Below, in pieces: positions 54,840-64,000 of a stretch of 64,000 bases of DNA. Under the pieces are notes generated by a model that was not told where the DNA came from, did not search any database, and worked only from the letters and a program-made list of their open reading frames with translations. Position numbers and translations under genes: made by a program. Position 1 is the first letter of the stretch; each line of letters begins with the position of its first letter. Origin of the DNA: Dendrolimus kikuchii (lineage: Eukaryota; Arthropoda; Insecta; Lepidoptera; Lasiocampidae); assembly GCA_019925095.2 (NCBI GenBank), contig CM034414.1, positions 6,244,001-6,308,000 of the forward strand, written 5' to 3'.

Positions 54840-55220
54840 TTTCAATCATACCCCGTGATTTCCACTTGTCGCTCACAACGTCCAAAATGCTCCTTCAGCC
54901 GTTTCATATAGCGACCACGGTCGTTAAGAAAGCCTCGAAAATGTCACTAATAACGTCATCATTTTCGTTCACGTAACCCTCATGCCCATGTCAAGCTGCG
55001 CTCTACATTGACAGTGCGCTCATAAAGGTGAGTAGAAGTGGGCGTTGATCACAGAACATTAATTCTCTCTATGGAGACATTGACACAGGCGCGATTTTCA
55101 AATCAACCAATGACATTTGTGTATTAATGACATCAACGCCCCATGATCTATTCCACTTGAGTTTATGATTGTAACGCCCAAATCAAATGGAACGGAGAAA
55201 ATAGTGGTGGCGGACTTCCA
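54840..55220 (-). repeat. Inverted copy of the Y14-intron element interior
   Basis: Words such as 'aaccaatgacatttgtgta', 'gacatcaac', 'gcgattttcaaat' and 'gcgaccacggtcgt' are the reverse complement of 51755-52045. It belongs to the same element family as 51437-52183 but lacks recognisable termini. Confidence 0.65.
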
Positions 55221-55790
55221 ATAAAAAGCGCCCATCATCATACATATAACTAATGTCACTACGTTTTTGAAATAATATATACTCGTTAAACATTATCTAA
55301 AATTCAAAATGGCCCAACTTGCAGTACAGATTTTTATAAAAAAATTAATTGAAAGATGTTTATAGTAAACTAGTGCTCAGCGTTATGTATCGCACTTTAA
55401 TCATCCAGTTTAATGATGTAAAGAAATATGCTTTTGTTAAATGTACAGTACAGTACAATGATCTTGACCACCTCAAGTACTATGACTAAAAATGTGTTAT
55501 TGGATTGTAAGACAAATAAGAACGTTAGTGGAGTTCGTATTTTTGACGACAGTACATTTTTGTTAAAATAGAACATTTATAATATATATAGTTCTTGCAA
55601 TTAACGAAGATTAGTGGACTGTACTTGTGGTAAACAAGCAATCAGGTGATGATTATAAAATTTTGCATTTATATAGATATTTGTAAAATTCATGCATCAA
55701 ATAACCGAACAATGACTGGGGTGTTAAAATAGCTACTTTTGCAGTTTCCTATTGCAGATATAAGAACAAGGGTCAAAATAAGGTGGAACT
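55221..55790. other. AT-rich intergenic DNA
   Basis: No repeats with termini and no exon-like segments recognised. Confidence 0.35.
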
Positions 55791-55794
55791 TTAT

Positions 55795-56050
55795 GCTTTG
55801 TCCCATACCAGCACATGCAGACACGAGTCAATTGCCAGATGGTTAAGCATTTGCTCGCCTGTATGGCTACCAGACCAGGGGTCTAGACGATGCCGACATA
55901 ACGACCTTGAGTTGTGTTCCGGCATTGGTGGCCAGGTTCTAGGCCTTCCTTCGAAGCCAACAGCAAATTGGTAACACCTTTGGTGTTTCCACTGTCCATA
56001 GGCATCGGCTACCACTATTTATTAGGTGGGCCGTTAGCTTTCACCAAAAG
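55795..56050 (+). repeat. Family M SINE-like repeat, diverged
   Basis: Sense orientation, with 'gagttgtgttccggcatt', 'ggtggccaggttctagg', 'gtccataggcatcggctacc' and 'aggtgggccgtta'. This is the most diverged copy; the A-rich tail is missing. Confidence 0.7.
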
Positions 56051-56525
56051 TGGTTGCTTGAAGGCCACAGATCTTTTAAACATTTTGAAATTGACATAGT
56101 ACCTGAGTAGGTTGGAGACATTCTACTACCGCAAACTTGACGCAAGTCAATGCACAAATTTTTAATTAGTTGCTTTGAAAAAAAGTTTAAAAAGGCGACA
56201 TTGAGTCTAATGCCCGATTTACAAGTAATAAGCAGATGACTATAAATTTAACTAAAATATCTTCGTCTAGGCACTAAATTTTAACTTGCAACGTATGACT
56301 AAAGTCATCGTTTACGTGCATGAATTTTAAAATTTGCTTATCTACTTAATACGTGTAAATCATGTGTAAAAACCCCCGCAAAGCTATGACTGCTCCAGTT
56401 TTAATATAAAAAATCTAATTTTCGGTCAAATTCTAGCGCCTTTATTGTACGGCTTCCTTGGTAATGTCTCTGCTCCATCTGTGATAATGTTAGTGGTGAC
56501 TGTGGCCCAATGCATCTTGTACGTA

Positions 56526-56828
56526 CAATAGAGTCTCACTAATCTGGCACTTCAGTAGTCCGGTACGTCCACTAATCCGGCCCCCTCCGCTCCCGTCTGC
56601 TACTCTCGTTCCGCACTTGACGCACCGGCATCAGTATAACCTCAAAAATTATTACAATAGCACGTACATATTTACCTGCTGTTTTCAAGTTGAAAATAAT
56701 GTAGCTAAATATGCCAAGTACGGCAACATGCTTTATTTTATGTAAGTACATATTATTAATTTTTCTATACAATCCAATAATCCGGCACCCCCCAAGTTTT
56801 TATTAGTGCCGGATTAGTGAGACTACTG
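56526..56828. mobile_element. pogo/Tigger-type miniature element
   Basis: The right end reads, on the complement, CAGTAGTCTCACTAATCCGG and the left end CAATAGAGTCTCACTAATCTGG. TA lies on both sides (56524-56525, 56829-56830). The 'GTCTCACTAATCCGGCAC' words are repeated inside each end ('cagtagtccgg', 'actaatccggc', 'caataatccggcac'). Confidence 0.75.
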
Positions 56829-57404
56829 TAATGTCATTAACGATTACCTATTTTAGTGTATATGTATATACGCAATTGTCATTGTTTAAACTTATAAACA
56901 ATAAGAATGGTGGAATAAACCCTTGGTTACACTTGCGTGACACAGTCACTAACATTACCCGAGGCTGAGGCATAATTATATATATACTTTGTTTACGAAC
57001 AAATTAATATTTTACGCTTTTTATTTCCGTCACTAAAGTGCTTTGGATAACACTGTTCTCTATTCTTAGACTGTTATAATAAATTTAAGCTTTCTAAAAT
57101 TTGTTTCATTTTAATAATTAATCAATTAATATAGCGTCCTAGTGGCCCTTTTTTTTCATCGTTTACTAGTGTGATCAAGCCGTAGGCTAGTATAGTTTTG
57201 CACAATATAATTCTGATGCAGTTTTCGTTTGCGCAAAAAAGTGCAGACCGGTTTCCGCTATATTGAACTTTATTCGCAAGCGGAAACAACAATATTGCTT
57301 GCTTCTTAGCTCTGTGCCGCTTACATGATTCATACACTGTCGCGCGCAACTAAAAGTGGTCATAGAGGAATTATTTGTTTTATAAAACTAGTGTAGTGCT
57401 GAGT

Positions 57405-57597
57405 GCACTCGCGTACCAAACACAAAGGGCGCGCTTTCAAAGCCCGACTGGAAAGCATGTATGTACCACCTAAGCAATATTCTAAACTATTATGATGTTC
57501 ATTTGTTACAATTACCACGTGTTGAGATTGAGGGCGAAGAAAAACATCGAGATAATCGACTTGTCAAATCCGCCTTGTACAAGCGTTGCGGGTATAC
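57405..57597 (+). repeat. tRNA-headed SINE, left part, interrupted by an LTR
   Basis: 'actcgcgtaccaaacacaaagg', 'gcatgtatgtaccacctaag', 'aattaccacgtgttgag' and 'gtgcgggtatactgtcc'-like words. The remaining 3' part of the same SINE ('aagtgggaggaataagctc', 'agcgggacctgtatggggctg') appears after the LTR at 58310-58370. Confidence 0.7.
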
Positions 57598-57599
57598 TG

Positions 57600-58291
57600 T
57601 CCCTATATAATAGTGAGGCGACTGAGGGTAGAACTTTCTGGCAGCGTAAGCCGGGCTCAAGACTTAGAAAAAGGTAGAAGATTCTGGAAGGAAAAGACAA
57701 GGACAGATACGTTTTAGAAAGGGATAGATGACGAACGAAAATTCTAGAATAGAAGGTTCAGGAAGGAAAAGACGGAGATAGATGTTTAGAAAGGGATAGA
57801 CAGTAAATAAAAGAATAACGAAAAGATCGAAATTATGGGTTCTAGACGATTTTTCCGGGTATATAAGCAGCGTAAGGCGCGCCTACTTAGGAATCCAGTT
57901 CAAGACAGCGAAGCGACAAGTGCGATACGAAAGAGTTGGAAGAGAAGTTTAGTAGAAAACAGTGACAAGTTTAGTGGTGAATTAGTGAAAAGTTTTGTGG
58001 GCAGTCCAGTGAAGGAGAGTGTAGTGTAGTTTAAGAGGAGATCCAGACGCCAGCTACACGCGGTAAATTCAGAGGTAAACACTGCAGTAGCAGGAGGTGG
58101 TCTACGCGATATCGACGACGGTATTCTGAGTAAGACATCTTATCGTCGGGACAGTGCGTCGTTAGTTGTGCATGTAAGGACAACCCTGAGAGAAGAATCA
58201 TGTACGGCTGTGTAAGTTAATAAAAGCGTTTATTTAAAAGAACTGGTGTTTCTTTCCAATCCTAAGTTCGTACCCCCGCTCGCACGTAACA
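57600..58291 (+). mobile_element. Solo LTR (gypsy-like) inserted in a SINE
   Basis: The sequence has the layout of an LTR promoter and leader: 'gggtatataagcagcg' (TATA box and initiator) at about 57857, then a purine-rich transcribed segment. AATAAA follows at about 58219 ('gttaataaaagcg'), and the end is GTAACA at 58291. SINE sequence flanks both sides. Exact left boundary and target duplication could not be settled. The open frame at 57835-58029 is in the LTR and is not considered a gene. Confidence 0.6.
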
Positions 58292-58409
58292 ATATACTAT
58301 ACGGTACTATCCATTCCCTTATAAGTGGGAGGAATAAGCTCAGCAGCGGGACCTGTATGGGGCTGTTATGTTTTGTGTTTATTCCTTATTTAAAATGTTT
58401 TTTATTTAT

Positions 58410-58682
58410 CTATCTATACTATAAATAAATCTGTAAATGGGTCGAGTTTGTACAATGCGTTTAAAAATGTGAAAATATCACGGGGGATAATTCGAACCAG
58501 GAGATTCCAAAAATGCAATTTTTAGAATTTTGTCTGTCTATCTTTCTGTTAGAGCATCACGTGAAACTACTGAATGGATTTAAATGAAACTTGACACAGC
58601 GAGGTCAAATCCCTGGGCGTAACTTGGGATACTTTTTATCCTGATAAATGGCGTCGTTTCCGCGGGATACATAACAATATCT
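58410..58682 (+). repeat. Dispersed repeat ('tactttttatccc' family)
   Basis: Contains 'cgggggataattcgaac', 'agagcatcacgtgaaact', 'aaatgaaacttgacacagcg' and 'gggatactttttatcctgat', the same order as 30900-31120. Another partial unit is at 58960-59060. Confidence 0.65.
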
Positions 58683-58885
58683 TGACGGCCTTACCACACT
58701 GCAACCCAGGGGCTTCGGGTTTGAGTCCTGGTATGGTGAATTTTGAAAAAACTAAACTATTTACTGTGTTCTAGGTGTCTGGGATCTACTCCAGAGTAGT
58801 CCGTTGTTATTATTATTATTACCCATAACGCAAGCGTAACTTGCTTAATTTCAGAATATACAACGTGTCTGTCGATTTAAAAAGA
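58683..58885 (+). repeat. Second tRNA-headed SINE family, 5' truncated
   Basis: Same family as 46588-46850: 'gcttcgggtttgagtcctgg' (B-box position), 'ctccagagtagtccgttg', 'cataacgcaagcgtaacttg'. The A-box part is missing. Confidence 0.7.
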
Positions 58886-59464
58886 AAAATATCAAATAAA
58901 ATGGCGCTGAGATCGCATCCTTTTGGAAAATTACTGGACGTATATGAAAGAAACTAGTACACAGAGCTGGCTTATATCTCGTCACTTACTACTTATGGAT
59001 ACCTTTTATCTTAATAAATGAAGTCGATTCCATGAAATAGATAGATTAGCTAAATAAATGGCGCTGCCATCGCATATTTTCAATATGCCTATAATAACTT
59101 AACGTTGCCATAGGAAGCAAGTCATTCATTGTATTACTTCTCAAGTCCAGGTTGGCTTCGACTCATCTCTAGTTTCTTTATTATTATTATATGTAAAAAA
59201 ACCGAATTAAGTTTTGTGTAAAATAAAGCTAAAGCTGCTGTCCAGGGTTTGACACGCGGCGCACTTTAGTATTTAATAAAAAAAGTACAAAATGTTGCTG
59301 TCCGCCAGCAGCAGGGCCTGGGATCCAAGCTACCAGTACCTAGTTAGGGCTACATTTTAATGTACCAACATTCGTACCCGTATAACATGGCCGGTTGTAT
59401 AATAGATTTATTCTAGTTTGAATAGCATTAGCTTCTCACATATCACACCGGTTACGTCTCCAGT

Positions 59465-59900
59465 CAGTGCCGTAATTAGCCTTTTATGCGCCCTATGCGA
59501 GCTTCTATAACTGAGCCCTTGTTTTTTTAGATATTATAGATACTCTAGCTAGAGCAATGCTATGTATAGGCCTACTTTATTTTTATTCAGGGTGATAAAA
59601 TAACGCACAAGGATCTTGGTGTTAGTGGATCAATTGTCTAATATTTTGGAAGAAAATTCTATTGTTTTAAAGAACTAGAACCAAAAAAATGAGCGCGATG
59701 TTTTGTCTAATTTAACAGACGGTTTTGATGATACTGGCATGTAGGTACGTGTCTTGGAATCGAGCACTAGGGGCGCAGCGAGAACTTATTAGGAGCGAAA
59801 CGAAAAAATAATAGTCCTGCCTGGTCTGGCTATTCTTGCGCCCCCCAGAGTCTACGCCCTGTGCCCGGGCACCGGTGGCACCGCCCTATTTGAGGCACTG
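59465..59900. mobile_element. hAT-type element (CAGTGCC ends)
   Basis: CAGTGCCGTAATTAG at the left and the complement CAGTGCCTCAAATAG at the right. The 8-bp flanks 'tctccagt' (59457-59464) and 'tctccact' (59901-59908) differ at one base. It includes 'cgccctatgcgagc' and 'gtgcccgggcaccggtggc', typical of hAT elements with 'gcgcc' vocabulary. No transposase. Confidence 0.75.
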
Positions 59901-60005
59901 TCTCCACTTTAACCATCCTACATTGATTCTTCCTACATCTCTATATCAAAATGAATGATGAAGGTAATGAATAAGACACAATGATTAACTTAAACATATA
60001 TTGAA

Positions 60006-60203
60006 TCAAGCTATAGAGCTGGCGTTGGACGCGATACGCGGCCAGAGGTCCGCGCACTCCTTCGCCACGGGCCCGGTTATAGCGGAGCCCTTCATCTCGC
60101 CCTTGTTGTTCACTATCACGCCCGCGTTGTCCTCGAAGTATATGAACACGCCGTCCCGCCTCCTGAACGGTTTCCGCTGTCTGATTACCACTGCCGGCAT
60201 TAC
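60006..60203 (-). CDS. RpL23: Ribosomal protein L23 (uL14), terminal exon
   Basis: RPL23 (uL14) is a core protein of the large ribosomal subunit near the subunit interface and the elongation-factor site. This exon (acceptor TAACCAG) starts GTA ATG, so the residues are [20 protein letters not shown] then the hallmark [20 protein letters not shown], ending ASNASSIA and TGA at 60006. Identity to animal RPL23 is nearly complete; 65 residues match the usual C-terminal half of the 140-residue protein. Confidence 0.98.
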   Translation of the reverse strand, partial: VMPAVVIRQRKPFRRRDGVFIYFEDNAGVIVNNKGEMKGSAITGPVAKECADLWPRIASNASSIA

Positions 60204-60598
60204 CTGGTTAATTCAAATTTTTATTATGCATCAAATTTTTATAAACATGCAGTGCCCGTACATTGAAGCTATTTAAAAAACAACCCAACTGGAATAGACT
60301 ATATACAGGATGGAGATCGCATATCGCTAACAAGATCTTTCAGAAATTATTTATAATAATTATTTCATTAAACCTAGTATTAACACAAAATACATTAAAA
60401 AAGGAAGTTATTTTTGCATTGCCCTATAGGCATTTGCCAGTTTTTGTTTGTTAGTAATTTGATAAATAATTATATTTTATATTATATTTTACGTAACATG
60501 AAGTTTTATCTATGCATAAACAGTTCAAATAACTTCTAGGTCTTGTATGTATGAAAAAATGTCTCAACCTACATCATGTGTTTTGAGAACATAAGATG

Positions 60599-60890
60599 TC
60601 ACAAGTACAAAGACTGCCTAATGGAATAATAGCCCATAAACATCCCACTGCTGGGCTCGGCCTTCCCACCACAGGGGACAGACAGACCCGCCACATTTGT
60701 CCAAGGTGGTTTAACAGGTTTGACATATTGGTTATCTCTATGTGCAGATTTCATCAGGATGTTTACCTTCACCATTGTTAGCATGTGGTAATTGTGACAA
60801 TATGATTTGATATTAGGTCAGAAGACTGTCCACCACGCATGCATTATGGCCAGGATCGAACCTGCGCCCTTTGAAATTGGAACACATGCA
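60599..60890 (-). repeat. tRNA-headed SINE, body, split by a hAT element
   Basis: On the minus strand it carries 'gcgcaggttcgatcctggcc' (B box) at about 60848-60870, 'acctaatatcaaatca', 'aatgtggcgggtctgtctg' and 'cagcagtgggatgtttatggg'. Its tRNA-like head with the A box ('tggtagcgtaatggcta') is at 61192-61230, beyond the inserted element. It lies within the last RPL23 intron. Confidence 0.8.
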
Positions 60891-61191
60891 GTCAGGGGCA
60901 GATTTAGAAATATGACGCCTGTAGGCTATTCAAATTTTACCAGCCCTACCAATAAATCGATACCCTAATTCACAATCATATTAATTAGAGCATTTTTTTG
61001 TCAATGAAATTGTAACTTTATGATTTGTGTACATATCGTGAGACATGTAGTTTTGAGTTAGACCTCTTTTTTACCGTAGTTTGAAGATTGTAATATAATA
61101 TATATAAAAAATTGGCCCCAAATTTGCCGCCCCTCTAAAATCTGCCACCCTAGGCTCCAGGCCTACTCAGCCTATTGGTAAATCCACCAGT
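60891..61191. mobile_element. hAT-like miniature element inside a SINE
   Basis: About 300 bp separates the two parts of one SINE. Its ends, CAGGGGCAGATTTAG and the complement CACTGGTGGATTTACC, are partly inverted, and 'tgcag' occurs on both outer sides as part of a probable degraded 8-bp duplication. The interior has 'tttgccgcccctctaaaatctgcc', wording common to hAT remnants. Confidence 0.6.
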
Positions 61192-61230
61192 GCGGTGCAG
61201 TAGCCATTACGCTACCATGACTTTGACGAC

Positions 61231-62364
61231 GAAGACTGCCTATAGATTCTAATATAAACTTCTCAATGATAGATAAGTATCAAGAGAAGGTTATTCTATG
61301 ACCATGTTCATCTAGGTGTTAATAATCAAATTTTGCATGTTTTGATAGGGTTTATGGAATATATAAGGAGAATAGATTGCTCAGTCAGCCAAGGTGTTTC
61401 AACAAACTATAATTTATAGTTCAGAAATAAAATATTAGCGAAACCTTTGGCATATCATCATCGCAATCCTATAATATGCATATTCCCACTGACAAATACT
61501 CTAAACCTATCCTACATTGGCAAGTCTTCAATATTTAAGTATTAGTATTCTAGGCAGATAAATGCTTAAGTTAGTTTTTTTTAATGCGGATAAGTAATTC
61601 TCAATCAATTACTTTACTAAATATTAGGATTTAGTCTGTAGAGACTAAATCCTAATATTTAATTTAAACCTAGTATTCTACAAAATAAATTATACCAAGA
61701 ATGTGGCCATTGTCACTTTAGTCATTGTCCGTTAGGGCACATTGCATTCACAAGTTCTTGTGTGTATACAGTTTTAATTTTTCACTATACACTCACTCAA
61801 ATGGTTTAATTCTGTCGAGTCTCATTATATTATTAATATGCTTAAATTAGTGACCACATGACCACCATCTTCTGCATTGTTCAATACTATTCCTGCTGTA
61901 GAATAGTGGAGATGATATTAAGTGAATCATTCCTTTTTATATTGTCCAAACAAACCAATTCAAATGTCAAATTTACAACTTTTCATGACTTAACATTTTA
62001 AATCTCTAAATATAAGGGTCGTAAGGTATGGAATCATGAACCTTAGTAAATCAAATACATTTTTAAACATGTTTATTACGCATTAGAATGTATATAATTA
62101 TATATTTTTTATTATTTTAAACTGTATAGACTGATATTACAGTCAGAAACATCCAAATTGTAATAAATAGAAGAGAATTGTACTGAGAGAATTGTTTTCG
62201 ATAAAATTTAATTGCATAAGTCACTTGCCTAGTAATGTAACATTGATAGCTGTATCCCGCATCATGTTACAGCACAAACTATAGTTACATTTTAAAGACA
62301 TTTTCTGTTTATAATTGAAAGTCAATGAAGCATGTTGTTACAAAAAAAAATCCAAAACTCATAC
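61231..62364. other. AT-rich RPL23 intron
   Basis: An inverted pair 'tactaaatattaggatttagtc' / 'gactaaatcctaatattta' at 61615-61663 forms a near-perfect hairpin of about 20 bp. Otherwise there are no features. Confidence 0.4.
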
Positions 62365-62492
62365 CTTTTTCCTGAGTTCAGGTTTGCCCTTTTTGACGGT
62401 AGCAACAATCATGTCTCCTGATCCTGCAGCTGGGAGCCTGTTCAGGCGACCCTTGATACCTTGTACTGCTATCACATAAAGATTTTTTGCAC
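62365..62492 (-). CDS. RpL23: Ribosomal protein L23 (uL14), middle exon
   Basis: Acceptor AAATTTCAG, donor AAG|GTATGAG; phase 1 in, phase 0 out. It encodes the end of a Gly codon and 42 residues, [20 protein letters not shown] then [20 protein letters not shown] and KK. This is the rRNA-binding central part of uL14. Confidence 0.98.
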
Positions 62493-62612
62493 CTGAAATT
62501 TGCAAGTATACAGAATACAGTATAACATACTATTTTAATTCACTAGCAACTTGATATATTGCTTGGACAGTATTATTATTTCTTTATATTAATAAAGTAT
62601 TATTAGTTGCTA

Positions 62613-63053
62613 GTACATGTAATGTTACTTGATTTAACGACAAACTCCCTTAAGTGTCGAAATCACTTGACTTTGATTGGATTAGCTTGCCATCCATACA
62701 ATGATAAACTCTATATAGCATTACATCCACTCTCAATAACATCAACAAGTACATAGTAAAAAGTACCTTTTAAGTTGTGAAAACTGTGTAGCGGTGTATG
62801 TTCTTTTATCGCTTTGTTAACCTAGCCCATAATAAACTCAACTTTCGGCATCATGCATAACAAAATTTCTAAGTACTTCCTTTATCACCAAGATGCCTCG
62901 ATATCGCAAGATATGAATAAAATAAATAAAAAATTACAACAAAATTACTGGTGCAAAAGATGTCAGACAAAAATAACACCTCTCCATTTCATGACAACTC
63001 TCTATAATGCCATAAAATGCAGTCCCTTCAGTGTCGTTATATAGTTTACACTG
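62613..63053 (+). mobile_element. pogo/Tigger-type miniature element, family T1
   Basis: The right end (ATATAGTTTACACTG then TA) is preserved; the left end has lost about 12 bp ('tacatgtaatgttac' where the others have 'tacagtgtaaactccatgtaacg'). The interior matches 29120-29592 in reverse orientation. It lies in the RPL23 intron. Confidence 0.8.
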
Positions 63054-63674
63054 TATTATCATCCTAACTAAATGTTAGAAATGTGAGTTTGTGACACTTT
63101 GCACATTAACACACTTGTGGTTGTAATGAAAATTTGCATAGGTGTTGCCAGTGGTATAAAAAAGAACATAGCTACCTTTGATTCAGAAAAAAGTAGTGTT
63201 TCCAAGGGATAGACAAATATAGCTGGAAAAATGGAGCTCATTTTGCACCTATTTTTATATATGAAAATAATAATAGAATTTATTGTAACATATGTCCATA
63301 TTGGGCTAGTTTAATTATTAGATGAACTCTTTTCCTCCTGACCTACTATGCTGGATGCTGGCACTGTTTTCACTTATATTTGGCGACTTGGGACATAATA
63401 CACTTCTATGAGAATTTGCATTTGATATGTCTATAATATCCAAACAATACATGAAGCAGTAGTACTGTATAAATGTAAGTTGATTCCTTAAATGAACCTA
63501 GAATTTAATGAGAATCTGTACACAGAAAAGTTGTTTTTTAAAGTTTACTAAGAGCTTTGGCGGGAGCGCTTGTGTAAGTATTAAGTTACAGACTGAACAA
63601 CTTCAGACACAGCCAAGGATAATATCATTATTTATCAATTGTATTAATTTTTAATCATCATCAGTGTCCAGTCA

Positions 63675-63809
<135 letters not shown>

Positions 63810-64000
63810 TTAAAACAGAAAAACCACAATTCATACATTTTTCTTCACAACACTTCTATCAACAAAAGGAGAACTTGAAACAAAAATACTGCCGCAAATT
63901 TAACAGGGGCTGTATCAGTTATGGTTAGCACATAATTATTTGTTGATTTACAAACATTTAATAGAGATTAAAAGAGATTTTCTAATAAAACACGAACCTC

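Noticed and set aside
57835..58029. 64-codon frame with Lys/Ser-rich translation
   Set aside because: It falls in the leader of a solo LTR.

Overview
This is nuclear DNA from an insect, almost certainly a moth or butterfly (Lepidoptera). It is AT-rich, has short coding exons separated by long introns, and most of it is transposon debris of types common in Lepidoptera: tRNA-headed SINEs, hAT and pogo/Tigger-type miniature elements, RTE-like LINE tails, a Penelope-like element and solo LTRs. There are no operons and no prokaryotic features. Single open reading frames are a poor guide here; the real genes were found by matching exon phases, splice sites and protein families.

Four protein-coding loci can be supported. 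(1) Metaxin-2 (mitochondrial outer-membrane import/assembly) lies on the minus strand. Exons run from about 42555 down to 36726, with a canonical last exon at 21417-21264 and a second, in-phase candidate last exon at 35188-35005. (2) An unrecognised gene, called gene X here, is also on the minus strand. Exons at 33508-33343, 32460-31961 and 31466-31345 (with weaker ones near 26.3 kb and 24.8 kb) sit inside the last metaxin-2 intron; a possible first exon is at 49138-48820. (3) The exon-junction-complex protein Y14/RBM8A (tsunagi) is complete in five plus-strand exons, 49912-53713, and encodes 166 residues. (4) Ribosomal protein L23 (uL14) is on the minus strand, with three of its exons at 63808-60006; its start lies beyond the right edge. 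One more short terminal exon (16100-16216, plus) encodes a small membrane-spanning tail.

Region by region: 1-16 kb and 17-21 kb are repeats and intergenic DNA, including an R1/CR1-like LINE tail at 5774-6264, a 481-bp solo LTR at 12864-13344 and an RTE-like LINE tail at 14290-14860. 21-43 kb is the metaxin-2/gene X domain, filled with miniature elements. 43.3-46.6 kb is a palindromic Penelope-like insertion bounded by a 12-bp target duplication. 48.8-53.7 kb holds the possible gene X first exon head to head with Y14. 53.8-60 kb is nested repeats (LTR inside SINE, several miniature elements). 60-63.8 kb is RPL23.

The conserved genes are unrelated housekeeping functions (mitochondrial protein import, mRNA splicing memory/export/decay, translation). 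The most interesting observations are the duplicated terminal exon of metaxin-2, the same-strand interleaving of gene X with metaxin-2, the inverted Penelope dimer flanked by one target duplication, and a hammerhead-like fold in its terminal repeats.
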